The notes under the pieces were generated by a model. That model was not told the DNA's origin and did no database searches. It was given only the letters and a program-made list of their open reading frames with translations. Below are positions 44,700-56,159 of a DNA stretch of 64,000 bases, piece by piece. Position numbers and translations under genes: made by a program. How positions within the stretch are numbered: the first letter of the stretch is position 1; every line of letters starts with the position of its first letter. This DNA comes from Welwitschia mirabilis (taxonomy: Eukaryota > Gnetophyta > Gnetopsida > Welwitschiales), in contig JBOZIK010000001.1 in assembly GCA_051453625.1 (NCBI GenBank), positions 138,363,242 through 138,427,241 on the forward strand, written 5' to 3'.

Positions 44700-44999
44700 T
44701 GTTATATTTAGGCTATTTATTTTTATTTTAGGATTAAATAATAACACAATGGTAATGCCCATGTGCCCTCTTATTTTGATTTTTTATTTTATTTTAGAAT
44801 TTGCATAGTTTAAATACACATATGTTGGGATGTGAATCCATAAGTTAGAAGTTAGTTGAGGCCAAATATAAAAAATTTTATTTTATGAATTAACTTAATG
44901 TTAAAAAATAAAAGAACTAATCTTATTACAGATATTTTGTGGTCCTTGAAAATTTTCCTAGTTCTTAATCTTTCCATTAAAATGGGAGTTGTAATTCCA
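44700..44999 (+). repeat. Left LTR of compact element
   Basis: Starts TGTTATATTTAGGC and ends ATTCCA. It aligns with 46005-46286 with roughly one difference in five, suggesting an old insertion. Confidence 0.6.
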
Positions 45000-45003
45000 T
45001 AAT

Positions 45004-45015
45004 TGATATCAAAGC
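45004..45015 (+). other. Primer-binding site of compact element
   Basis: TGATATCAAAGC differs from TGGTATCAGAGC by two G-to-A changes. It lies four bases after the left LTR, where a PBS belongs. Confidence 0.6.
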
Positions 45016-46004
45016 TATAGGTCTGATACTCATCACTTAACCATGTGATATCAATTCTTATGGCTTTCTATTAAGCTAAGATGAATTATTATCCCACTAA
45101 TACAAGGCCTTTCTTTTCTTACCCTCCACTCTTCTGTAATGTTCTCTATCAGAACTTGAATTTCAAGTATGTTTGCGAATAGATATTTTGATTGTTTAAA
45201 ATAATTTACAAGAGAGTTATAGAGAAGAAGAAAAAGGCATGAAATGTAATTTTCATCCCTTCTAAGAAAATGAGTTAAAAATTAGATTATATGGATTAGA
45301 CTAACTTTAGTTTCGCAAAACAATAGCTTTAGAGAAGTTGATGAATTATCATAATGCTCTTATTCCAAATTTCTTATACTCATGTATGAATTTTAATAAT
45401 GCAAAAGCCTTTAACAATGCTCCTATGACTATTCTTTGATTTGCTAATGACATTATGCTAAGCCAAACCTCATTAGCACCCTCCAAGTTCTTAGAGGCTT
45501 ATATTTAGTTTAACAAAAAAAAAAAAAAAAAGTAGTGATTACATTCTATTCAAGTCATTAACATTTTAACTTATTGTGAAAGTCCTTTTTAATTCCATTA
45601 TTATTTCTTTAGTGGTCTATTTTCTTTTACCCTTACTTGTGGAGGGTTATTGTATAAAATTAGAAAAAAGAATTTTTTTTAAAGTGTTCTAAGATGAGAG
45701 ATAGTAGTCATTTAAAGGGGGTTACATTTGCTAAAGATAACCTGAAACATTCTTCCAGGTAAATTTATTTACATTTGAAAATGAATACATACTCCTTATG
45801 TATTTATTTTTCTTATGTAAATTTTTGGTCCTTGATCTGCTTGTTCATGAAGTTCCTAGTTGTCTCTCATGGAATTCCTTTTAATGCCCCTTATTTCCCT
45901 TATAAAGTTAATTTTGAGTATTATCATGCTATGTTAGATGCATGTTTCAATAGTTATAATATTAAATTTCTCATACATTTGGAAATTTAACATTAAGGGT
46001 GGTT

Positions 46005-46286
46005 TGTTAAGTTTGGATTGCTTATTTTCATTTTATGTTTAAATAATTCCATAATGAAAATGCTCACATGACCTCTTATTTTGAATTTTTACTTTATTTT
46101 AGGAATTGATTAGTTTAAATTCACATAAGTTAGAATCTAGTTGAATCTAAATATGGAAAACTTTATTGTATAAATTAACTCAATGTTAAAAAAATAAGAG
46201 AGATGATTTTATGATGGATCTTATGTGCTCCCTAGGAATTTCTCCTAATTCTCAGGCTTTTCATCAAAATGGTAGTTGTAATTCTA
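46005..46286 (+). repeat. Right LTR of compact element
   Basis: Starts TGTTAAGTTTGG directly after the purine tract and ends ATTCTA. No exact target-site duplication could be read beside the two LTRs. Confidence 0.6.
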
Positions 46287-48654
46287 GAGTTAATTTTTAG
46301 AAATTATATTATGAGTCTAGTTTTAAAAAAGTATTATTATTTATTTTTACCTACATAAATAATTAATTATCCATTTTTAGTTGTAATGTTACTTAAAAAG
46401 TCAAAAAATTATAATTAATATCACTAATTATAAAAACTTTATTTAATAATATTATGCTAATAATATTAAAATTTAAGATGAGTAATACTTAAAATAATTT
46501 TATTTTATATCATTTTGCTAAATGTTAATTAAGAAAGTATAANNNNNNNNNNNNNNNNNNNNNNNNNNNNNNNNNNNNNNNNNNNNNNNNNNNNNNNNNN
46601 NNNNNNNNNNNNNNNNNNNNNNNNNNNNNNNNNNNNNNNNNNNNNNNNNNNNNNNNNNNNNNNNNNNNNNNNNNNNNNNNNNNNNNNNNNNNNNNNNNNN
46701 NNNNNNNNNNNNNNNNNNNNNNNNNNNNNNNNNNNNNNNNNNNNNNNNNNNNNNNNNNNNNNNNNNNNNNNNNNNNNNNNNNNNNNNNNNNNNNNNNNNN
46801 NNNNNNNNNNNNNNNNNNNNNNNNNNNNNNNNNNNNNNNNNNNNNNNNNNNNNNNNNNNNNNNNNNNNNNNNNNNNNNNNNNNNNNNNNNNNNNNNNNNN
46901 NNNNNNNNNNNNNNNNNNNNNNNNNNNNNNNNNNNNNNNNNNNNNNNNNNNNNNNNNNNNNNNNNATAATTTTATTTTATATCATTTTGCTAAATGTTAT
47001 TTAAGAAAGTATAATGCATGCCTTTCTTCTTGAATAATAAGTGAATTTGTTATTTAGCATAAGCTAAGTTTGATTGATTAGTTATTTAAGAAATGGGTAC
47101 TTTATTGTTATTTTACTTTTGTAATACTATTAATACCTTTCATATATATTTATATGTAAAATCTTTCTTTTTTCACCTTCTTTTATTTTAATAGATTAGT
47201 CATATTATCATATTAAAATTTATTAGTTTAGCTTATAGAAAGGGGATCTAAAGAGGGTCTTATTTTATGCATTAGACATTTTATTTTTTTAAAATAACTT
47301 TAGATTGGTATTTTACTTTATTAGGAAGGTACAATTATTAATTTGAAATGAATAAAATCTATTTACATCACTTTGATTTCCATTAATATATTTCTCAAAT
47401 ACAATTATCTTGTAATATGCTAAATAAATATTATGTATGTTTTTCTTTTATGTGTCATTATCTACAATAAAATAAGATTCATGAAGTTAGAATTATTCTT
47501 TTAAATAATCAATCAACTAAATATTCATAATAGTTAAAATTGTATTCCTAATAATTATTATCCAAATATTTAGATTTCATTAATAGGATGGGTTGCATTG
47601 ATGTTATATATAAAAATTCTTTGGAAATGGATTTAATTCTCATTATCTTATCCTATTTTGTATGAAATCACTCTTACTTAATATTTCAAGGCCATGTTAT
47701 TAAAAGATTATGTTTCATCATTTTGAGATGCTTCAAAAAAGTGGAAAATTCTTATAAGTAAGCATTTAACTTATGTATTACCTATCATCCTTTTGATGAT
47801 CTATCAAGGTAAAATCTAAGCCTATGAAGTTAAGACTAATAATTTTTATTATAGTTTATAAATGGACATTGAGTTATCCATTAGTAAAATTTTCAACCTC
47901 TTATTATATTGATTAAAAATTATTCAAACCCATATTCATGTTTGTATTATAACAAGCTAACATCTCATCAATCATACACAAGATATCTCTATGTAGTGGA
48001 AAATAAGGAATAAATATAGGACATTAAAGTATGAAATCACTATTATTTTTAAACTTAAAAAATTTAATGTTTACCACACACTTATACTTACTCATAATCT
48101 ATATTTAATGTCTAGTTTTTCTAAACATATATACTTATACACTTATTGCATATGTCAAAGTTAATCCTAAGTTCTGCTAAGAATTTTAATTAATTTAAAT
48201 CCAAAAATATTATGCTTAATTAGAGTAATTCAATTTGGAATGTTACACTTTCTTTCTTTTATGTAATTTCCAAGAAGAACAAGAGGAAATATGACTCATC
48301 AGATTCGTGTGTTAAGGGTAAAACTTAAGAGATGAATTGTAACCATCAGTATTTAGTTATTGGTTTACATGTTTGATTTTTGCCTACATATATGTTTCTT
48401 TCTTATATTATCTCGTGTTAAATTTTTTGAATATATCTATATCATTTATTTCTAATAAAATTTTAGATTTTTTATTCTATATTAGCTTTGTTTGAAAAAT
48501 ATGCATTCTTAGAATTTTTATTGGTCTAATTATATCCATGTTTTGGATATTATTAAAATAAGATATTACTAACAAATATACCTTTAATAATACCAATAAC
48601 ATATCAAAAAAAATGTAATACATTTACACATTTTAAGGAATTAATAAAGAAAAA
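46287..48654. other. Unassigned A+T-rich stretch with one gap
   Basis: No gene seen. A 423-N gap (46543-46965) has almost the same 48 bp on each side (about 46495-46542 and 46966-47013), so it probably hides an overlap rather than missing sequence. Confidence 0.45.
46543..46965. other. Assembly gap, 423 N, with duplicated flanks
   Basis: The 48 bp before the gap recur after it with one difference. Confidence 0.95.
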
Positions 48655-49560
48655 TATCATCGAGAAAATGTAGATATATATACTCAAAAAAATTTCTAAT
48701 AAGAGATGACTTACCCTAGAAAAGAAGATGATCCATACAAGACATATTTGATATTAAAAGATATATATAATGTTAGGAGATATTGATAAGTTTGGAATAT
48801 GTCTATAGCACTAGAGAACATCTAAAAATGATAAAACATCTAAACTTAAACTTAAACATTAAATAGGAGATGTTCAAAGAACTCAAAAAACATCTAAATT
48901 AAGTGTAGGATCTCATGCAAAATACATTTTCAATTTATGAAGATGTTTGAAGAAAAGGCTCAAGTAGAATAAGCATAATCATGGATAAATTATGCTAATA
49001 GATTCGAAGAAACCTTTGACTAAATAAAATAGGACTTGTAGTAGAAATCCATGATCAAAGGAATATGTCTATCAACCTAAGGAAAAAGTGATTAATCAAT
49101 ATATGTCTATAGATAAAGAATATGTCTTTGATAGTGAAATATGTATATACTAACTTAAAGATGTATATCCAAATTTAGATTCAAAGTTATGATATCCTTC
49201 TAGAAGATAAACATTTAAACATTAGAAAACATTTTCATTGAAATAGAAGGAAATTATTAATATAAGATATCTACAAATAATGAAAAACATCTACTAAAAA
49301 TGGTACACATATGTAGTTAGGAAAAAAACATCTACTTTGAGCATAAGTTAAAAAATAGTATAGCCATTGCTATAAATCTTGCATGATAGTAAAGTTTTCA
49401 TCACCATTTCAAATAGTTAGATACTTTACTTGTCTATGCGAATCAAAGTTAATAAAGTGAAGCATTCAAGATTTACAAATAAAGAGAGTAATCTTTGCAA
49501 CTTAAAGGATTTAGGTGTTGTTAACATATTTCTTTCTTATGAGTAATTGAAAATATTCTA
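48655..49560 (+). repeat. AACATCTA/ATGTCT-rich block, U3-like
   Basis: Strings such as AAAACATCTA, GAGATGTTC, ATATGTCTAT and AAGATGT recur at least a dozen times between 48720 and 49340. A TATA-like GCTATAAATC follows at about 49370, then ordinary A+T-rich sequence. The style matches 38.4-38.75 kb on the opposite strand. A solo LTR with a reiterated upstream motif is likely but not proven. Confidence 0.35.
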
Positions 49561-50489
49561 AGCTATATTATTCTTTTATGATTACATGTGTTCTTATTCT
49601 TAGGGTAAGATATTAAGTATTCAAAGTTTAAATATCATTTGTATAGCATGTTAATTTTAGTTATCACCTAAATTCAAATTATATTAGTATATTCTTATTA
49701 GGTACAAGATGTCTATACTTAATTATGTGGATTATTATAAATTTTAAAATGCTTTTATATGCACACAGACTCTTTGTATTAAATTACTCTAGCCTAAAGA
49801 GGCTTGTAGAATTCCTTTATGAAGAGATTATACTTTGTATAGTATTTGGATCTATAATATTTAAATGAGAACTTGAGAGAGACATCCTTATCATAATGAT
49901 GTTAATGTAAATCCTAAATCATGGTTTCAAGTTAAGTTATTCAAAGATGTTTTAGTTATTCAAACTCTAAGTGTGGACATACATCCATTTGAAAATGACA
50001 TTATATCAGTTGTTTATTATTTTTGAATATTTTATTGTTGTCCATTTAGTAATGTAAATTGTGAATTAGTTAATTTTTTAATTAATACTCATTCACCCTA
50101 TCTTCATGTCAAAATTAACATTCTAAGAGAGTAAAATGGATCAATTTAGCATATGAAAAAATATTAAATTAATGGTTTTATAATATATTAATGTTTTATA
50201 TCCTTTTTATTGATTTTAATGATATTATGAACTTTTCCTTAATACTAGTAGGTATTTTATGGCCTTCTAAAGAATAGTGCAAAGCTTGACAGACTTCCTG
50301 TACTAAGCACTAGTGTTGCCAATTAGGATTATTAGCATTGCCAACCTTCTGAGGTAAAACATCATAAAATTCACATTCCTGAATTGTTGTGAAAAATGCA
50401 TCATGTTGTACTTATGAACTTAGTTAGATAAAAATCAAATTTAATCTTTAAATTTTGTGACACATGATGAAAGTACAAATCAATACATC
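49561..50489. other. A+T-rich stretch without recognisable gene
   Basis: Nothing recognisable on either strand. Confidence 0.4.
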
Positions 50490-50960
50490 ATAGAGACATG
50501 TGGTAATAATGAGGATGATTAGATGGTGAACATATGACATGGCATCTGTTGGTAGCTTCATTAGTAGTTAAAGGACACATCATTATGATGTTTACATATG
50601 AAGACAAAGGAATCCTTATTTATGTCTATATGCCAAAGACATTTGTAACTCCCTTCTTATGTAACTTCCCTTGATTAATGCCCCTTATGTAACTACCACC
50701 TAATGCATAAAGACAAACCTAATATAAACATTAAATAACTCTCCAAGTCTTCCCTCATCTATAAAAGGGCCTTGACACCTCATTGTAAACATCTTTGGTT
50801 GGCTTAACATGGGAAAGACTTAGAGGCTTAGACATCATGGCACTCTAATACCTTTCTTGGGGGTAAAATGTTTCAAGACTAGTTGAAGAGTACTTCTCCT
50901 CCTCCTCCTCCTTTGATGTAATGTGTGGTTTACTTTAGCTTGAATAAAGAATTAGTTTAA
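50490..50960 (+). promoter_or_regulatory. LTR-like promoter module (solo LTR candidate)
   Basis: A TATA box (TATAAAA, 50760-50766) sits in CTCATCTATAAAAGGGCC. CACCTCATTGTAAAC follows 10-25 bp later, and an AATAAA signal is at 50943-50948. Upstream sequence has repeated TATGTAACT-like strings (about 50645-50695). TATA box, probable start and polyadenylation signal within 190 bp is the layout of a U3-R-U5 region of gypsy or copia LTRs. No second copy or flanking PBS was found. A (CTC)n run is at about 50898-50913. Confidence 0.45.
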
Positions 50961-53252
50961 GAACTTTTCATTGATATTACATAGTTTACTTAGCATTAGC
51001 AATATTTAGGTAGGACTAGTTCCTAAAATAGTTCATTCTTTTTTTTGTTAATGATTAAAAAAAATGGTATTAGCAATATTTAGATGAGATTTTTTAATTA
51101 TTAAGTTCTTTTAAAGTATGTGAGTTATTTCAAGTTACTTTTATGATTTATAATTCTTGTTATTTGATGAATTTTATGCACTTCAGTTCATGCTTTCTAT
51201 GCTTATGAAAGGCTATGAAGTATCAGAAGGACTAGATAACTCATCAACACTCATGTGGTGGATGAGATTATGCCTTCATGCCAAGCCTTAATGACTAGAT
51301 AATTTAGTGTAGGTTTTAGGATACCATAATCATTAGAGTAAACATGAAGTTAAGTACAAATTGATTAGACCTTTAAAGCATTTCACTCCCTTACATTATC
51401 AACTAAAGATTACTTTCTCTCTTAACTTCTGATATTTCTATTATTTTATTTTGTATTGCAAGTTATAATAATTATGTGCCTTTTGATTAATTTACCTCTT
51501 AATTTCTTGTGGAATAATGATACTAAGTGTTTCACTTAATTTAAATCTAGATCACTATAAAGTTATAATCACATCCCTTCTTATAAGTTTAATAATTGCT
51601 ACTAGGAATGGATTAAAATAGTTTTACTAAATCAATGTTCAATAGATCAACAATTTTAAATTGAAAAAAATAAAAGTAATTATGTAACTTTTGCACTAAT
51701 AGGTACTATATATCCAATGGCTTCCAAGATGATAACATTTTTTTTTTTTTGTAATTTAGAAGAAGAAGGTAATTTACTAGTAAGTATCTTATGGAAAACA
51801 TAGCATGACTTTATTACATGATAGCCTTAAAATATTTAGTAGTAATAGAAAATATAGAATATTTACCTTATTTATGGTATTGGATATGAATTGTCTTATT
51901 TGTCTCCTTAATTTCAATTCCTTGAAACTCCAAAAATAGTATATTTCATTCATATACGTTTATAGAAATACTAGCTTTAGACTTTAAAGATAATAAGTTT
52001 TCATGAGTATTCATATTCATTTTATTAAAAGTGTAGAAATATTCACCACAAAGATTAATGAAGGGAATCAACTTTTGTTACATCATACAAGGACCTCAAT
52101 TAGAACAGTGCTAAAGAATAAGTCTAAAAAAATCCACGAATGAGGAAGAAAATCATCACACACAAAGTCACGTCTTTTAGAATTTGAGGTAAGTAACTTT
52201 TATTAGGAAAATTATTTAAAGTAATTTAGGATATTAAAATTAATAGAAAAATTATTACATAAGATATGAAAATCATCACTTATATTTAAAATTCTTTTAA
52301 AAAATGTAAAATGGGTTTCTCACTTTACATGAATTAAAACATCTATGATTCACATGACAAATGAAAATGCTAAATGAAAAGATGATTCCTAGTTGAACTT
52401 TATAAAGACATTGGTTACTCTTGAATTTTGACATATTTCACTCTTGAACTTTAATAAATAATATATCCTAAGACTATAAATACCATATTTATTATTACAC
52501 ATATTTTATCTCTATAATTTATAAAATTTTATTAGAAATAACTGATAGTTGAATCTTAATTATAGATTACTCTAAGTTACCTAACTTTCATATAAGATGA
52601 GTAACCTAACAAGATCAATGCCATTATCCAAATAATTAGTACCACTAGATTTTTTTTATGAGAAATAGATGTTGAAAGAAATGTATTATTAAACAATGGA
52701 TGCACCACCAAATTAACCTTAACATATGAAGCCAAAGTTAGCTTATTAACCAAAGCAAAGAACTAAATTTCAAGAAGGGTGAGAATTACACATCTAAATC
52801 CTATAATATAAGGAAATTCATTAATGACCACATGTTATTAACATGAATGTATTACATGTCACTATAATTCACAATCTTACTTAAGGTTATAAAAGCAAAT
52901 CCTATCGCATAGGTTAACTGCCTAATTTTTAAGCACTCCATTATTCTATTTTAACTATTTTAGCTAGATCCATTTTTTTTATGGCTATGATAAGATCTAG
53001 TTTAATCATAAGGTTTTAAACATTTTTTTCCTCTTTAAGTGTGTGAAAACAATTTATTCATGAGATATTTTCCTTACCAAACCTAAGTATTTTCATTTGG
53101 ATTAAACTAATATTTGCTGTAATGTTTACATGATTAGTAAATATTCTTTGATTTGCAACCGAATTTATGTTTTATCCTGTTATCAATAAAATTATGATTA
53201 TTAGATATGAAATAGCCTATTTCAAACATTCTTTCATCTTTAGCATTTAGAT
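50961..53252. other. A+T-rich stretch without recognisable gene
   Basis: No coding domain recognised. Only short homopolymers (poly(T) near 51739-51751) were noticed. Confidence 0.4.
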
Positions 53253-53257
53253 CTTTT
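53253..53257. other. Target-site duplication, left (CTTTT)
   Basis: The pentamer directly before the left LTR of the SIRE-type element is identical to 60608-60612 directly after the right LTR. Confidence 0.8.
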
Positions 53258-53284
53258 TGATAGGATCTAGAACCCTAGAAAGAG

Positions 53285-53321
53285 GCGGGCGGGAGGGCGG
53301 GGGGGGGGGGAGGGGGGGGGG
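53285..53321. other. Poly-G run at a gap edge, probable artefact
   Basis: An almost pure G tract of 37 bases abuts an N gap inside an LTR. The other LTR has ordinary sequence (AAAGAGGGGTGAATAGG) here. No-signal G calls or a mis-extended contig end are the simplest explanation. Confidence 0.7.
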
Positions 53322-53331
53322 NNNNNNNNNN
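53322..53331. other. Assembly gap, 10 N
   Basis: It follows the poly-G run inside the left LTR. Confidence 0.95.
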
Positions 53332-53794
53332 TTTAACAAATAATCTGAAAGAAATTAATCTTAAATGGAATTGCATACACCAACTAAATTATTTTAGAAA
53401 GTGCACAAAATGATAATATACTGAAACTAAAGAAACAAAAAGCAAAAGCACAAACTACCACTTTGATGTGAGCTAGATTTATAGTGGTTTAGGACACTCC
53501 CGTACTCTAGTCTTAAGGATTACCTTCTTCCAAGATAGATCTCTAATCTCTGTTATTCCACCAGACATTCCAAGTTCACCTGTAACCTTTACAAATAGAC
53601 TTTTTCAGGCTAAGTCTCAACCTTTAAAATGGACTTTGGCAGGCTTAGTATCAACCTTTAGCAAATAGGATAGTGATGTAGTAATGCCTTAAAGAGCATA
53701 TATATTACTCGTTCTGAAATTATTACAATAGATGGAGCTCTCATCCTATAGAAGTAAATGTAATGAAGCTCTAGATTTGGCTTTGAATGAAGTA

Positions 53795-53855
53795 NNNNNN
53801 NNNNNNNNNNNNNNNNNNNNNNNNNNNNNNNNNNNNNNNNNNNNNNNNNNNNNNN
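53795..53855. other. Assembly gap, 61 N
   Basis: The right LTR has roughly 75 bp here, so the gap size is realistic. Confidence 0.95.
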
Positions 53856-54324
53856 GCAATACTAATACATATCTTGATCTTTTAGATCTAATAGATTTGA
53901 CCAAATGAAAGTGATTCCAAAAGATTGATTGGTCATCTATAACTTAGTTATTTATAATGAAAGGCCATTAGAGTTTAATACATTTGAATTGTACCTCCAA
54001 CGGCTATAAATAACTAAAAAATGGCTACCTAATGGTAAGATAATGGATACATAACATTTAGAAAAATTTCTTTTCTGCTCCATCTAGTCGACTTCACAAA
54101 AATCTGGTCGACCTCATGTGGTGCTGTGAGTTACATAGGTCACCCGAGAAAAAGATTAAATCACCTCAAGTTTTTATGTCTCCCTGTCTGGTTGACCCCA
54201 CCTAGGTCTGGTCAATTCTAGTCTAGTCGATCCTATCCTAGGTCTAGTTGATACCTTGTCTCTTAGTTTAGGAATGCTATCTATTAGGTTCTCAAATCTA
54301 ATTGACCCCATGAAAGTCTGGTTG

Positions 54325-54526
54325 NNNNNNNNNNNNNNNNNNNNNNNNNNNNNNNNNNNNNNNNNNNNNNNNNNNNNNNNNNNNNNNNNNNNNNNNNNNN
54401 NNNNNNNNNNNNNNNNNNNNNNNNNNNNNNNNNNNNNNNNNNNNNNNNNNNNNNNNNNNNNNNNNNNNNNNNNNNNNNNNNNNNNNNNNNNNNNNNNNNN
54501 NNNNNNNNNNNNNNNNNNNNNNNNNN
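54325..54526. other. Assembly gap, 202 N
   Basis: The right LTR has roughly 210 bp here, so the gap size is realistic. Confidence 0.95.
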
Positions 54527-54610
54527 TAATATCTTTTATACAAAATATACAACATTTGCTATACAAAAGACATTAGTTTAACATTAATTAGCAAAACATA
54601 ATCTAAGAAT

Positions 54611-54620
54611 CTCCCCCTTT
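54611..54620 (-). other. Polypurine tract of element D
   Basis: AAAGGGGGAG on the minus strand, immediately internal to the 3' LTR. It serves as the plus-strand DNA primer in SIRE-type copia elements. Confidence 0.8.
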
Positions 54621-55239
54621 AACATTGATGGCAAATAAATAAGTAATTTTAAAATCAAACAAATATCAAGATCAACAAATATCTCATCTTTAAGCTCTTT
54701 TCTAGTAAGGTATATTGACATAATAGGAACTTTCCCTTTTATAAAGCCATATAAGTAAAGCAAAAGATGTAAAACAAACATTTGTGAAATAAACCACATT
54801 TAATTAATGCATATTTTTAAAAATACTATATTTTCTCCCCCTTTGACATCAATGATAAAAAGTAAAGATAGAGAGATAAGGAGTTATAAGCCATAGACAG
54901 GTGGTAAGAATTTTATATTTTATCCCCTTAACTTTATGCTAGATAAAAAGAAATAATAAGTGTCAAATCATAATTCCAAAAGAAAATGAACTAATGGCTA
55001 TAATCATGACAAGAAAAGAAAGTAAAATATCAAAATATTAAAAATTTATAGATAAAGCTTCACAGAAGTTACCAAGAAATTAAAACATAAATGATAGTAA
55101 AAAAGAAATGATAAATTTTCTATTCTAATATGGTGATAGCCACAGAACTTTAAGAGACTAGGTGATCAAGTATTAAACTGGTTAACCAACCTATTCTAGT
55201 CGATCAAATATCAATTTCGATCAACTATCCTGCACTTAA
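54621..55239 (-). other. 3' internal non-coding part of element D
   Basis: Between RNase H and the polypurine tract lies about 620 bp of A+T-rich sequence. A second CTCCCCCTTTGAC string (54835-54847) repeats the polypurine tract, as often happens in SIRE elements. No env-like frame survives. Confidence 0.55.
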
Positions 55240-55960
55240 CTATAGGACAGTAAAAGAACCCCCAATTCATATCTAATATAAATAAAAGTATCAAAGTTAA
55301 GGGGTTTAGTAAAAATATCTGCTAATTATTTGTCTATGATTATAAAATTCATAGATATATGTCCTTTTTCAAGTTGGTCTTGAAGGAAATGATATCTAAG
55401 CTCAATATGCTTCGTTTTTTAGTGCTAAACTAGATTTTTAGATATATTAATAGCACTTGTATTGTCACAGAAAATATGAGGTTATTAAAAATTAACACTA
55501 AAATCTTTTAACATTTCTTTCATTCATAAAAGATGCGTGCAACAACTACCTGTTGAAATATATTCAGCTTCAATAGTAGAGAGAGAAACAGAGTTTTGTT
55601 TCTTACTTATCCATCTTACTAGACATGAACCTAGAAGAAAATAATTTCCACTTGTTCTTTTTATATCATCTTTGCATCCATCCTAATCTGCATCACTAAA
55701 ACTTGCAAGATCGAAAGATGTCTCGGTGAGATATCACAAGCCATAATCACATGTGCCTTTTACATACCAGATTATTATTTTTACTACTTGAAGATGCACT
55801 TCTTTTGGCTTGGATTAATATCTTATACAAACTCCAATATTAAACATGATATCTGGTCTACTTGCGGTTAAATATAATAAGCTACTAATCATACTTCTAT
55901 AAAGTTTTTAATCTATTGATTTATCATTTTCATCTAAACTCACCTTACATGAAGTATACA
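55240..55960 (-). pseudogene. Element D RNase H remnant
   Basis: The minus strand reads SLLYLTASRPDIMFNIGVC (family YLTASRPDIxFxV), SFSDADQDGCKDDIKRTSG (family YSDADWAGCxxDRKSTSG), VRWISKKQNSVSLSTIEAEY (family VSWxSKKQxxVALSTxEAEY), IFCDNTSAINISKNLV, and KHIELRYHFLQDQ with QLADIFTKPL. All three acidic residues (SDAD, EAEY, CDN) are present. Only a few stops interrupt it (for example after CIRY and in YGL-YL), so this is among the better-preserved domains. It would degrade the RNA of the cDNA hybrid. Gap 56056-56155 lies just upstream, with duplicated flanks. Confidence 0.85.
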
Positions 55961-56055
55961 TAGGAGTATCAATTGTCTTTGCATTTTCTAAACCAAATCA
56001 TTTGATTAAATCTCTTGCATATTTGGATTGAGAGATAAATATTCCATCTTGGAAT

Positions 56056-56155
56056 NNNNNNNNNNNNNNNNNNNNNNNNNNNNNNNNNNNNNNNNNNNNN
56101 NNNNNNNNNNNNNNNNNNNNNNNNNNNNNNNNNNNNNNNNNNNNNNNNNNNNNNN
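56056..56155. other. Assembly gap, 100 N, with duplicated flanks
   Basis: About 50 bp around the gap (from 55997 and from 56156) are nearly identical, so the contigs probably overlap rather than miss sequence. Confidence 0.95.
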
Positions 56156-56159
56156 ATCA

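Larger units (their letters stand above)
44700..46286 (+). mobile_element. Compact LTR element without recognisable gag or pol
   Basis: Two direct repeats of about 285-300 bp (44700-44999 and 46005-46286) begin TGTTA and share blocks throughout. Four bases after the left one is TGATATCAAAGC (45004-45015), matching 10 of 12 bases of the initiator tRNA-Met PBS. Immediately before the right one is AAGGGTGGT, a short polypurine tract. This arrangement defines an LTR retrotransposon of only 1.59 kb. The ~1-kb interior has no zinc knuckle, protease, RT or integrase. A 71-codon frame (45775-45990) and an A18 run (about 45514-45531) are its only features. It is like a TRIM or small non-autonomous element, somewhat larger than classic TRIMs. 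Confidence 0.6.
53258..54608 (-). repeat. 3' LTR of element D (left copy)
   Basis: About 1.35 kb including three gaps (53322-53331, 53795-53855, 54325-54526). It aligns with 59260-60607 and the two larger gap sizes agree with the other copy. A G-rich run at 53285-53321 has no counterpart there. The LTR carries repeated CTGGTCGACC-like motifs (exact GTCGAC at 54087-54092 and 54107-54112). Confidence 0.85.

Noticed and set aside
50490-50960. Integrated plant pararetrovirus promoter
   Set aside because: The TATA/polyA spacing could fit, but no pararetroviral coding motif is nearby; a solo LTR is the simpler reading.
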